The notes below the pieces were generated by a model, which worked only from the letters and a program-made list of their open reading frames with translations, was not told the DNA's origin and made no database searches. Below, piece after piece: positions 33,721 to 41,274 of a stretch of 41,302 nucleotides of DNA. The position numbers and the translations under genes are program-made. Position 1 is the first letter of the stretch; each line of letters begins with the position of its first letter. The stretch lies in NCBI GenBank assembly GCA_016743235.1, contig VRZD01000050.1:1-41302 (forward strand), read 5' to 3'. This DNA comes from Pantanalinema sp. GBBB05. Lineage in GTDB: Bacteria > Cyanobacteriota > Cyanobacteriia > Leptolyngbyales > Leptolyngbyaceae.

Positions 33721-34589
33721 TAGCGGGGGTACCGTTCCATCAATGAACGCACTTGTTCCGCATGGTAGGAACTCCGGGTCAGGGGAGATGCCACCACCTG
33801 CAAGAAGCCAATCGATTCGCCATAAGCTGTCCAGGCGGCAAATTGGTCGGGGGTGATGAAATCGACCACACCTAAATGTTTCTGAGTAGGTTGGAGATAT
33901 TGCCCGATCGTCAGAATGTCGCAATCCACCGATCGCAGATCGCGCATTACCTGTTTCACTTCGTCGTCGGTTTCACCCAAGCCCACCATAATGCCGCTCT
34001 TGGTATAAATCTGGGGTGCTAGCTCACGGGTCCGACGTAATAAGTCTAGTGATCGCTGATAGTCTCCCTGGGGACGAACGCGCCGATACAAGCGGGAAAC
34101 TGTTTCCGTATTGTGGTTCAGAACTTCGGGATTCGCTTGGGTAATGATTTCCAAGGCTTGCCAATTGGCACATAAATCGGGAATTAGAACCTCGATCGTC
34201 GTTCCCGGTGATGCCGCCCGAATAGCCCGAATACAGCGATCGAACTGAGCCGCTCCCCCATCGGGTAAATCATCCCGGTTAACCGAGGTGACAACGATAT
34301 GGTTTAACCGCATCCGGCGAACGGCTTCCGCTAGGCGATCGGGTTCGGTCGGATCCAGGGGCTTCGGCTTTTTCTCGAAGTCAATATCACAGTAGGGACA
34401 AGCACGGGTGCAAGCGGGTCCCATGATCAAAAAGGTGGCTGTACCGTTGTTAAAGCATTCGCCGATATTGGGACAGGAGGCTTCTTCACAAACGGTGTTT
34501 AGCCCCAAATCCCGCAGAATTTCTTTAACATTGCCCACCCGTTCCCATTGGGGGGCTTTGACCCGTAACCATTCTGGTTTGACAACCAC
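33720..34589 (-). CDS. lipA: Lipoyl synthase
   Basis: A 289-aa radical-SAM enzyme that inserts two sulfurs into octanoyl groups on lipoyl-dependent proteins such as pyruvate dehydrogenase E2. Both 4Fe-4S sites are complete: the auxiliary cluster CEEASCPNIGEC (Cys34, 39, 45) and the radical-SAM CTRACPYC (Cys60, 64, 67). The C-terminal RSSYHAE supplies the conserved Ser ligand of the auxiliary cluster. The start is GTG 34589, giving MVVKPEWLRVKAPQWERV, which matches family N-termini. Its stop codon overlaps the gpsA start by one base. The pair lies downstream of the divergent tRNA gene. Confidence 0.96.
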   Translation of the reverse strand: MVVKPEWLRVKAPQWERVGNVKEILRDLGLNTVCEEASCPNIGECFNNGTATFLIMGPACTRACPYCDIDFEKKPKPLDPTEPDRLAEAVRRMRLNHIVVTSVNRDDLPDGGAAQFDRCIRAIRAASPGTTIEVLIPDLCANWQALEIITQANPEVLNHNTETVSRLYRRVRPQGDYQRSLDLLRRTRELAPQIYTKSGIMVGLGETDDEVKQVMRDLRSVDCDILTIGQYLQPTQKHLGVVDFITPDQFAAWTAYGESIGFLQVVASPLTRSSYHAEQVRSLMERYPR

Positions 34590-34758
34590 ACGCGTATCCC
34601 ATGAACGACTCTATATGTTTCAGTCTATCAAGGGAGCGGTCTAGCCGAGAACAAACCGGTCGATCGCCCAAGTTAACCGATAGGAGATTAAACTTTTACC
34701 TGTCTGAATTTCCATACCTGCGGAAAGAATGTGTTACCCTAGTACAGGATTGCTGCAA

Positions 34759-34832
<74 letters not shown>

Positions 34833-34853
34833 TTTAATCAAAAGTACAGCGAG

Positions 34854-34898
34854 AGGGCATTCTAGGCGATTAACCACAAGCCATAGAGTGCCCTTTTT
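34854..34898 (+). terminator. Rho-independent terminator of tRNA-Pro
   Basis: AGGGCATTCTA (34854-34864) pairs with TAGAGTGCCCT (34884-34894) over 11 bp with one G-U pair, followed by further T residues to 34898. It begins 21 bases after the tRNA end. Confidence 0.9.
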
Positions 34899-35465
34899 GC
34901 ATCAAGATTTACCTAACTGTCCTTTGGAACTTGGATTAAGACCAGAGTGCCTCCTGGCGTCGTTAATTTTGCGGCGATAGGAAAAATAACTAAATCGTTA
35001 GTGCTGTCAGCTTTTAGACACGCCCTATTAACCTAAGCCATTGCTAAATACGCCATACGTTAGGGGAGTTTATACAGTAGGGACTCTACAAACCTGCTGC
35101 TGCACTATTGCGATCGGCTGGCATAGAAAAGACATAATTTAACCAATTATGTCCAGGGTTTTATACCTAAGTAAATAACCCAACTTGAGGCAATTATCTA
35201 CTGTTTGATAGAAGTAGATGAATCAACTACTAATTAATGACTAGCTAAGCCTCATCCATACGAAGTAGATATGTGTCTAATTTTCAAAACTTGATATTTG
35301 GACTTTAGGACGCAACCTTTTTACGAGTGCTTGTCTTGGGTCGATCAGATGCATCGTCATCTCTTGAATAAGCTAGTTAAGGCAGTTAATTTAGAACCAT
35401 AGAAGCCAAGCAAATTGAATTGGTTTCACGTTAAAAGCTTTGACTAATCACGAGGGAGACAAAAA
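34899..35465. other. 567-base intergenic region before the RiPP locus
   Basis: An AT-rich region that should hold the promoter of the precursor genes. Around 35197-35270 GTAGAT appears twice directly (within GAAGTAGAT at 35211 and 35262) and once inverted (ATCTAC at 35197), which might be an operator cluster. The last bases give a strong GAGGGAG ribosome site for the first precursor. No other gene is seen. Confidence 0.45.
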
Positions 35466-35687
35466 ATGTCTGAGATCAAAATTAACGACCTGAATAATCT
35501 AAAACCTGCTGGGGCTGAATTCTTTAGTGACGACGAAGGATATCTCGCAAATCTCAGTGAAGATGAGATGAATGTTTATGGTGGTGCGAATGTTGTTATC
35601 TCAGTTGATAACAAGAACGGCAATGTTTCAATCTACGATATCGGCTTCATCTCCCTAGAAAATTCCTCCATTTCTGTGAATCGGTAG
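35466..35687 (+). CDS. RiPP precursor peptide A1, double-glycine leader
   Basis: A 73-aa peptide. Residues 1-40 form a leader, starting MSEIKINDLNNLKPAG, with an acidic helix EDEMNVYGG and a Gly39-Gly40 cleavage site of the type cut by C39 peptidases. The 33-residue core contains NVVISVDNKNGNVSIYDI and then SSIS near the end: six Ser, no Thr, no Cys. The leader is almost identical to that of the second peptide, and the core is its clear homologue. GAGGGAG lies 7-8 bases before the ATG. Genes for a kinase and a HopA1-family lyase follow, so the core serines are the probable modification sites. The mature product is unknown. Confidence 0.85.
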   Translation: MSEIKINDLNNLKPAGAEFFSDDEGYLANLSEDEMNVYGGANVVISVDNKNGNVSIYDIGFISLENSSISVNR

Positions 35688-35710
35688 TAGCCCAATTGAT
35701 AGAGAAGAGA

Positions 35711-35731
35711 CTAAATCCAGACTGGATTTAG
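35711..35731 (+). promoter_or_regulatory. Near-perfect palindromic hairpin between the two precursor genes
   Basis: CTAAATCC (35711-35718) and GGATTTAG (35724-35731) pair over 8 bp around a 5-base loop; the palindrome is perfect for 10 bases each side of one central base. It starts 23 bases after the A1 stop. No T run follows, so an mRNA-stabilising or processing hairpin is more likely than a terminator. Confidence 0.5.
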
Positions 35732-35817
35732 CTCAGGAAGTGACTCATACAAGCTGGTGTTAGTCGTTTGAGGCTACTAAGCCAGAGCATACAACCAAGA
35801 AAGTTCAGGAGAGAAAG

Positions 35818-36042
35818 ATGTCTGAGATTAAAATTACCGACTTGAATAACTTACGACCTGCGGGGACTGAGTTTTTTGCTGATGATGAAGGCTATCTTGC
35901 CAACCTCAGCGAAGACGAACTGGATGTTTGGGGTGGTCGGACTAATGTAGTTGTGTCGATCGACAACAAGCAAGGCAATCTATCAGTTTTTGATATTAGC
36001 TTTGTTTCCCTGCAAGATTCATCGATCTCTACCAATCAGTAA
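35818..36042 (+). CDS. RiPP precursor peptide A2, double-glycine leader
   Basis: A 74-aa paralogue of A1. The leader (1-40) differs from A1 by only a few residues and ends in SEDELDVWGG. The 34-residue core carries NVVVSIDNKQGNLSVFDI and a SSIST tail: seven Ser, two Thr, no Cys. All six serines of A1 are kept, the DNK-x-GN centre is kept, and most other changes are Val/Ile/Leu swaps, which points to selection on the core. AGGAGA precedes the ATG. It lies 119 bases upstream of the kinase gene with a hairpin between. Confidence 0.85.
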   Translation: MSEIKITDLNNLRPAGTEFFADDEGYLANLSEDELDVWGGRTNVVVSIDNKQGNLSVFDISFVSLQDSSISTNQ

Positions 36043-36096
36043 TCTGCTGAAATGGAAGAACTGAATGTCAAGATTACATTTGGTTTGAGAGTTTAG

Positions 36097-36131
36097 GGTT
36101 TGCAGGCGGCGATCGCGCTTGACTGCAAACC
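36097..36131 (+). promoter_or_regulatory. Hairpin between precursor and enzyme genes, likely attenuator
   Basis: GGTTTGCAG (36097-36105) pairs perfectly with CTGCAAACC (36123-36131); the stem extends by TTA/TAA across one bulged G, and the loop contains a HIP1 octamer. Only a weak TAATTTAC follows. Its place between precursors and enzymes suits partial termination or RNA processing. Confidence 0.5.
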
Positions 36132-36161
36132 TAATTTACTATTACATCTAAAAATTCAACT

Positions 36162-37331
36162 ATGACATTTTGGTTAAACTCCCAAAACGTTTTCGACTAT
36201 CTAAATACTCACGGATTATATTCTGAGCCAAAACAGAGTCAGATTGAACAGACGATCGCAAAGAATTTCAACCTGATCATCAGTTTATCCAATGGGCAAA
36301 AGCTACTGATCAAACAGGAACGTTACAGCCCTGGCGGCAGGTCAAGTGATGAGTTTTGCAATGAATGGCGAATTCAGGAGTTTTTGCAGCAATTTCCAGA
36401 GTTAAATTATTTCCATGCATTTCTGCCAGAAGTGATTCACTTTGATCCAGAAAACTCGATTATCGTGGCTCGTTACTTAACCAATTATCGCGATTTAACC
36501 GAGTTTTACAGAACAGAAAATCAGTTCCCAGCCAGCCTTGCCTCTGCGATCGCGCAAGTGCTGGCAGAAATTCATCGCACAACCTTCGAGCGGCGAGACT
36601 ATCAGGAATTTTTCACTCAACAGCCACAGGGAATCCCCACTGGTCATCCGCTCACCGTGATTCGGCGATTAGAACGGATTACTCCTGAAGTGTTTGGGGC
36701 AGTTCCTACGGATGGACTGAAATTTTTTGCCCTTTACCAACGCTATGAAAGCCTTCAATCGACGATCGCACAGCTCCTCGATGACTATGCCCCGTGTTGT
36801 TTAACCCATAACGACCTCAAGTTGAACAACATTTTGCTGCACCATGATTGGGAACAGATGCTTCTCGGAGTAGATGCTTCAGCACCGAGTGCTATGCGAC
36901 TAATTGATTGGGAACGATGCGCCTGGGGAGATCCAGCGTTTGATTTAGGCATGCTGATCGGGAGTTATCTGTCTTTGTGGTTGAACAGCCTAGTCGTGAG
37001 TAAAACCATTGCGATCGAGGAGTCGCTGCGCATGGCCGTCACGCCGCTGGAGCAACTGCAACCCTCAATGGCAGCCTTAATGACGACCTACTTGCAACGG
37101 TTCCCAGAGATTGTTGAGCGCTGTCCTAATTTTTTAGTGCGATCGGTGCAGTTTGCTGGAGTCGCGTTAATTCTGCAAATTCAGGCAACCCTCCAACATG
37201 CCAAGCTGTTTGGCAACACAGGAATTTGTAGCCTCCAGGTCGCGAAGGGTTTGTTGTGTCGTCCTGAACAATCGATCGCGACTGTATTTGGCGCTACGAC
37301 GTTTGCACGAACGGAGTTACAACCGGCTTGA
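36162..37331 (+). CDS. APH-fold kinase of the RiPP locus (Ser/Thr phosphorylation step)
   Basis: A 389-aa aminoglycoside-phosphotransferase-fold kinase. The N-lobe has the ATP lysine Lys51 (KLLIKQERY) and a probable pairing Glu68. The C-lobe has the catalytic loop LTHNDLKLNNILL (His216, Asp218, Asn223) and the metal-binding LIDWERCAWGDPAFDLG (Asp249). In thioviridamide-type and class V lanthipeptide loci a protein of this fold, paired with a HopA1-family protein, phosphorylates precursor Ser/Thr before elimination. The same pairing is seen here directly after two Ser-rich precursors, so that role is the best inference. Its stop (TGA 37329-37331) lies 32 bases before the next ATG. A small-molecule kinase role is the alternative. 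Confidence 0.85.
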   Translation: MTFWLNSQNVFDYLNTHGLYSEPKQSQIEQTIAKNFNLIISLSNGQKLLIKQERYSPGGRSSDEFCNEWRIQEFLQQFPELNYFHAFLPEVIHFDPENSIIVARYLTNYRDLTEFYRTENQFPASLASAIAQVLAEIHRTTFERRDYQEFFTQQPQGIPTGHPLTVIRRLERITPEVFGAVPTDGLKFFALYQRYESLQSTIAQLLDDYAPCCLTHNDLKLNNILLHHDWEQMLLGVDASAPSAMRLIDWERCAWGDPAFDLGMLIGSYLSLWLNSLVVSKTIAIEESLRMAVTPLEQLQPSMAALMTTYLQRFPEIVERCPNFLVRSVQFAGVALILQIQATLQHAKLFGNTGICSLQVAKGLLCRPEQSIATVFGATTFARTELQPA

Positions 37332-37363
37332 GCCTAAATGTCTATCGTGAAGCGGATATTGTT

Positions 37364-38482
37364 ATGCAATTATTGAACTCTCTGCCTAATCAAGCTGCAA
37401 CATCATTAGACAACCGGGTTTTAGAGGCGCTGCACGATATTGCCAGTCATGTTCAGCTCCAATCCAACTTTTGGATTTGCCACCCTGCCTATAAATCACT
37501 AGAGTTACCGGAGGAAGCGGTAGCTCATTTTCAGCGGTTGCCAGCAGAACTGCAAACGAAGTTCTGGCGATCGCGGTTACAAGGATTCCTGTATGGCGTT
37601 TATTACAACGGGTCTTTGCGCCAGAAGTTAGCGATCGATGCCGACTCGACGGGGTTAGAGTTACAGCAAAATTTGGAGAACAACACCTTTCAGGGTGTAG
37701 ATCTCCAATTCTACGATCGGCTGCACGAACACAATTGGGGTGAAGGCAACTTTGAGCCAGGATGGCAGGTGCTGAGTCAAGAGAGTAACGGGAATTTAGT
37801 CGTCACCAAGGATGGATTAACTCTACATATTGAGCCAGAACGCCATTTAATGCCAGGGCACCTAGCTACTTCTATTGGTAAGGTGGTTGCCATTCGATTG
37901 CCTAAAAACCGCCTGCAAAGTGGGTTTTATTTAGCCGTTGGCAATACGAGTTCTCCATCTAAAGCTGAACAACAAGCTCAAACCGTCCGAATCTATTTCA
38001 ATGTCAGTCCGGAGGGTGCTTTACAGTTGATGAGTGGGATCACAAAGCACTTGAATGCCGCAGAAATTCCCTTTCAGTTCAAAGCCCTCTACAACCCCTC
38101 GGATTACGATCGCTATGATGCAGCTGTTCTTTACATTCAAAAACGGGATTATGAGCGGGTGCGGCAAGTGCTTCAGACCCTTTATACCGAAGTGCAGCCA
38201 CACGTTGAATTAGCCACACCACTGTTTACCAAAGTCCTGGCACCAGGGATAGGACTGGCGGAAGAACCGAATCACAAGTTTGCTGCTCAAGAGAGTTTTG
38301 GGACGCATCGTTGCCGGATTGTCGCCAATGGGTTGTTAGAAGCCTGGCAAACCGGAAACAATACCCCGCAACACCGAATTCAATCGATTTTGACCAACTT
38401 TTCCCGTCTGGGGATTGATTTAAGTTGCCCCTATTTGAATGCAAACTCTGAGGATATATACGTGCCGCTAACCTTATGCTGA
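37364..38482 (+). CDS. HopA1-family protein, probable phospho-Ser/Thr lyase of the RiPP locus
   Basis: A 372-aa protein of the family named after the type III effector HopA1. Recognised parts are an N-terminal helical segment (LHDIASHVQLQSNFWICHP), FLYGVYYNGS, YDRLHEHNWGEGNFEPGW, and the C-terminal IYFNVSPEGALQLM through LATPLFTKVLAPGIGLAEEP. In class V lanthipeptide and thioamitide pathways such proteins act with an APH-fold kinase to turn phospho-Ser/Thr into dehydroamino acids. Start: ATG 37364 is preferred from family N-termini; a TTG at 37328 overlapping the kinase stop (TTGA) would add 12 residues. The 3' end overlaps the next gene by seven bases. No type III secretion genes are nearby, so an effector role is unlikely. 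Confidence 0.85.
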   Translation: MQLLNSLPNQAATSLDNRVLEALHDIASHVQLQSNFWICHPAYKSLELPEEAVAHFQRLPAELQTKFWRSRLQGFLYGVYYNGSLRQKLAIDADSTGLELQQNLENNTFQGVDLQFYDRLHEHNWGEGNFEPGWQVLSQESNGNLVVTKDGLTLHIEPERHLMPGHLATSIGKVVAIRLPKNRLQSGFYLAVGNTSSPSKAEQQAQTVRIYFNVSPEGALQLMSGITKHLNAAEIPFQFKALYNPSDYDRYDAAVLYIQKRDYERVRQVLQTLYTEVQPHVELATPLFTKVLAPGIGLAEEPNHKFAAQESFGTHRCRIVANGLLEAWQTGNNTPQHRIQSILTNFSRLGIDLSCPYLNANSEDIYVPLTLC

Positions 38483-39522
38483 TCACGGACTTATCACCAG
38501 AACCAGCCGTTGCCCCCGATCGCATCAGCCAACTGAATACGCGATTTCCGGACTCGGCGCTGCCTTTCTATCGCCAGTTGGGACGGACTGATTTGGCTGT
38601 GAGTTGTCTGGGGTTAGGAGGAGGGAGTGGCATTTCTAGCGAGGATACGCTGTATGCCTTTGAGCAGGGCATCAACTATTTCTTCTTCTCTAGCGATCTG
38701 CATCACTTCTTATATAGCCGCATGTCCGAGGCTTTGAAGCAACTTTGTGGACGCGGTTCAGCCGTGCGAGAGCAGGTAGTGCTGGCAACCGTCACTTACA
38801 ACAAAAGCCCAGAAATGGCACTGGCGGCGTTATACGACCAGTTCGCTGAGTTAGGGATTGATTACATTGATGTGTTTTTCTGGGGCTGGATTGGTGCCGA
38901 TGACGGACCTCGGTTTCAGGATTGCCTGGAACTCTCGAATGACTTGCGAGGGGCAAATTCAGTGTATCAACGGGCGATCGAGCGGTGGTTTGGAATTTCC
39001 GAACGGTTGAAACAAATGGGGGCTGTGCGCTACGTGGGGGCTTCGTTCCATGATTTTGACCTGGCACATCAATGGTTAGATAGCTCCTGCTTAGATGTGG
39101 TGATGGTGCGACACAATCCGGCTCACCGCACCGCGCAGCAGAGAATATTTCCGCATTTAGATCCGCAAAATCCCCACCGGCCAGGAATTGTCACGTTTAA
39201 GTCAGCCGGAATGCAAACCTTCCTGGGCGAGGGTCACAAGAAATTGCCCTCAACCTGTTGGCAACCCTCGGTGCCCGATCTGTATCGCTATGCCCTCAGC
39301 CAGAATTGTGTCGATGTCTGCCTCACGGGACTGAGAGAACGGCAGGAAGTCGATGCGGCGATCGCGAATGTGCAAAAGGGCAAATTAACTCCTGAGGAAT
39401 TAGAGTACCTGAGGTTCTATGGGGACTTACATCGCAACCGCATCCGGTTTGAAGACATTCCCCCAGACCGTTTGCTGTATCAAGGAGAATCAACCGATGC
39501 CAGACACGATCGCCATCACTGA
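38476..39522 (+). CDS. Aldo/keto-reductase-fold protein with degenerate active site
   Basis: A 348-aa protein beginning its fold at FYRQLGRTDLAVSCLGLGGG (31-50). The AKR barrel pattern is clear (GIDYIDVFFWG, RYVGASFHDFDLA), and a C-terminal helical part ends in a disordered tail. The catalytic tetrad appears eroded: the usual FDTA-type Asp is replaced within GINYFFFSS (66-73), the Lys after LAT is Val106, and the His expected after IDVFF is absent (WGW). A Tyr (Tyr80) may remain. It overlaps the HopA1 gene by seven bases and the PpiC gene by 26, so it is cotranscribed. It may be an atypical reductase acting on dehydroamino acids, or a peptide-binding scaffold. Confidence 0.85.
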   Translation: MLITDLSPEPAVAPDRISQLNTRFPDSALPFYRQLGRTDLAVSCLGLGGGSGISSEDTLYAFEQGINYFFFSSDLHHFLYSRMSEALKQLCGRGSAVREQVVLATVTYNKSPEMALAALYDQFAELGIDYIDVFFWGWIGADDGPRFQDCLELSNDLRGANSVYQRAIERWFGISERLKQMGAVRYVGASFHDFDLAHQWLDSSCLDVVMVRHNPAHRTAQQRIFPHLDPQNPHRPGIVTFKSAGMQTFLGEGHKKLPSTCWQPSVPDLYRYALSQNCVDVCLTGLRERQEVDAAIANVQKGKLTPEELEYLRFYGDLHRNRIRFEDIPPDRLLYQGESTDARHDRHH

Positions 39523-40270
39523 ATTAGCCGCCTTTCAGTCAGCCGCCCTGCCGGAAGTGCCCACTGCAACAGATGAGGAGATTCTGGCGTATCTGCGTCG
39601 TTCGGCGCAAATTGCCGAAATTGCGGCTCTGGCTGAACATGAGGCATTAATCTTAGCCCTATGCGATCGCTTGAAGATTACCGTCAGTGATGACGAACTG
39701 CAATCAGCGGGGAATGCGTTTCGCTTGCAGCATCAGCTAGTTGGGGCAGAGGAAACCTTTGCCTGGTTGCAACAGCAGCGGATTACGGCAGAAGCGTGGA
39801 CGGAGGGTATTCGGGTTAAGCTACTGGAGCGCAAGCTGAAGGATCTGTTATTTGGGGGGCAGGTGGATTCCCAATACTTGAACAACCGCAAGGAGTTTAA
39901 GCGGGTGGCACTGTCGCAAATTCTGGTTCGCGATCGCCCAACCGCTCTCAAGATTGTGCAGGCGTTACAAGCAGAAAACGCGTCTTTCTGTGCGCTGGCA
40001 GTTGAATATGGGTTGGGTAAACAAGCGAAGGAACGGGGTGGATTTTTGGGCGTTCACTTTCTCCCTAAACTGCTGCCAGAGATTGTCCAGGCGATTTCAC
40101 AGGCGAGGGCAGGAGAGGTAATCGGACCAATTCAAACTAAGTTTGGCTATCACATCTTACGAGTAGAAAAATGGTATCCGTTGCAGCTGGATGATTCAGT
40201 GCGTGTAGAAGTAGTTGATGCCCTGTTCCAGGGCTGGCTGCAACAACAAAGTCATGTACCAGCACTCTAA
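39497..40270 (+). CDS. PpiC/parvulin-related protein of the RiPP locus
   Basis: A 257-aa protein. An N-terminal helical domain (about 1-130, SurA-N-like: LILALCDRLKITVSDDELQSA) precedes a parvulin-type domain (about 135-235: LSQILVRDRPTALKIVQAL, ERGGFLGVHFLPKLLP, GPIQTKFGYHILRVE). The His that opens parvulin domains (HILV) is Gln here, while the C-terminal FGYHI His is kept, so isomerase activity is doubtful. ATG 39497 is chosen for its AAGGAG site; the frame extends 26 codons into the AKR gene. No signal peptide is visible. Related proteins accompany peptide maturation and C39-ABC export genes in cyanobacteria; a chaperone for the modified precursor is the inferred role. Confidence 0.82.
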   Translation: MPDTIAITELAAFQSAALPEVPTATDEEILAYLRRSAQIAEIAALAEHEALILALCDRLKITVSDDELQSAGNAFRLQHQLVGAEETFAWLQQQRITAEAWTEGIRVKLLERKLKDLLFGGQVDSQYLNNRKEFKRVALSQILVRDRPTALKIVQALQAENASFCALAVEYGLGKQAKERGGFLGVHFLPKLLPEIVQAISQARAGEVIGPIQTKFGYHILRVEKWYPLQLDDSVRVEVVDALFQGWLQQQSHVPAL

Positions 40271-40298
40271 ACCTAACGATTTTTATTGAGAAGCAAAA

Positions 40299-41102
40299 TC
40301 ATAGTTTTGTGGTTCGATCGCTATCTAAGACTTTCTCCGATCGCAGATTCTGATTCGTTGTCTCGGCTGAAGCTAGAACGACGACATCAATTTGCGTTTC
40401 TTGCTGTTTCAACCATTGCAAAAATAAGTCTGAAAGAATTTTTTGATAGAGTGGTTTATCCAATGTGGGTTGAATAATCTCCTCAACCAGAATTAAATGG
40501 GCGCCTTTGGCGGTGACGATCGGCTTCAGGAGTTGCGGGGGTTTAGCTGCAAACACCGCAGCAGAAATTTCTGGTTTGAGATCTGTTCGCTGTAAAACAC
40601 CTCGATACCCGCCACAGCGCCTAGTTTCAACATCCTGAATATAGTGATGAGCGACTTCATGAAAACTGACTTCGTTCTCCTGAATGGCGTAGAACAGTTC
40701 CATTGCCAGATCCGCATCATCCAGAGTGATTTCGTACATCACGACTTGAGCATAATCCAGTTGATGTTCGACGAAAAACGGCTCAACTCGATCGGCAAAC
40801 AGATGGCTGGCTAATTTGGACGACAGCGCACTAATCCGCACAATGTCTTCAAATTCATCCACCGTCAGGTGATGTTCTTCTAGCCAGAGTTGCGTGTCAT
40901 CCGCTCGTAGCAGTTGATTCGTGACCCGAAATACATCCGCCGCTTGTTGAAGTTCATCTGACTCTATCGTGATGCCAGCGGAGGCTGCCGCAGATTCAAT
41001 CACTTTGCGATTCACAATTCCCGCGATCGCCGTGGGCAGTTGACAGGAGAGCTTAATTTGTTGAATTAGCTCCTGACTAGAAATATGCATGGTTGTAGAC
41101 AT
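40299..41102 (-). CDS. Second PpiC-related protein, convergent
   Basis: A 267-aa paralogue of the preceding protein, on the opposite strand with 28 bases between stop codons. The helical N-terminal domain (ESDELQQAADVFRVTNQLL, LWLEEHHLTVDEFEDIV) aligns with that of its neighbour. The parvulin-like part is more diverged (VVMYEITLDDADLAMEL, RRCGGYRGVLQRTDL, IVTAKGAHLILVEE) and lacks both usual His positions except GAH, so catalysis is unlikely. GAGGAG precedes ATG 41102. A C-terminal Ser/Thr/Asn-rich tail of about 25 residues looks disordered. Its own promoter region (41103-41274) faces a gene starting at the right edge. Confidence 0.8.
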   Translation of the reverse strand: MSTTMHISSQELIQQIKLSCQLPTAIAGIVNRKVIESAAASAGITIESDELQQAADVFRVTNQLLRADDTQLWLEEHHLTVDEFEDIVRISALSSKLASHLFADRVEPFFVEHQLDYAQVVMYEITLDDADLAMELFYAIQENEVSFHEVAHHYIQDVETRRCGGYRGVLQRTDLKPEISAAVFAAKPPQLLKPIVTAKGAHLILVEEIIQPTLDKPLYQKILSDLFLQWLKQQETQIDVVVLASAETTNQNLRSEKVLDSDRTTKL

Positions 41103-41139
41103 TTCAACACTCCTCTAATCGACAAACTTGAGTCAGTGA

Positions 41140-41151
41140 CCGCCCCTACAG
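41140..41151. repeat. Partial copy of the GTAGGGGCGG dispersed repeat
   Basis: CCGCCCCTACAG is the exact reverse complement of 30786-30797. Only this arm is present, without its partner arm. Confidence 0.5.
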
Positions 41152-41274
41152 CTTTAATCCATCCGCTTGCAATTGCTTAGGTAACTTGTAACAATAAGTT
41201 GAGCATTTCCTTGATCCTATACTCGAATAGAAGCAAGCAAGTATGCTTTGAGCAGCAGGGTTGGAAAGAGCAGC

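Noticed and set aside
33721..33924. 68-codon N-terminal extension of gpsA
   Set aside because: It lies inside lipA in another frame, lacks family similarity, and the TAATG junction gives a natural start at 33720.
35586..36042. Annotating the peptides as class V lanthipeptides
   Set aside because: The enzymes resemble that pathway, but the cores contain no Cys, so thioether rings cannot be made within them.
37364..38482. HopA1 protein as a type III secreted effector
   Set aside because: No secretion genes or host-interaction context; the kinase and precursor neighbours point to peptide modification.
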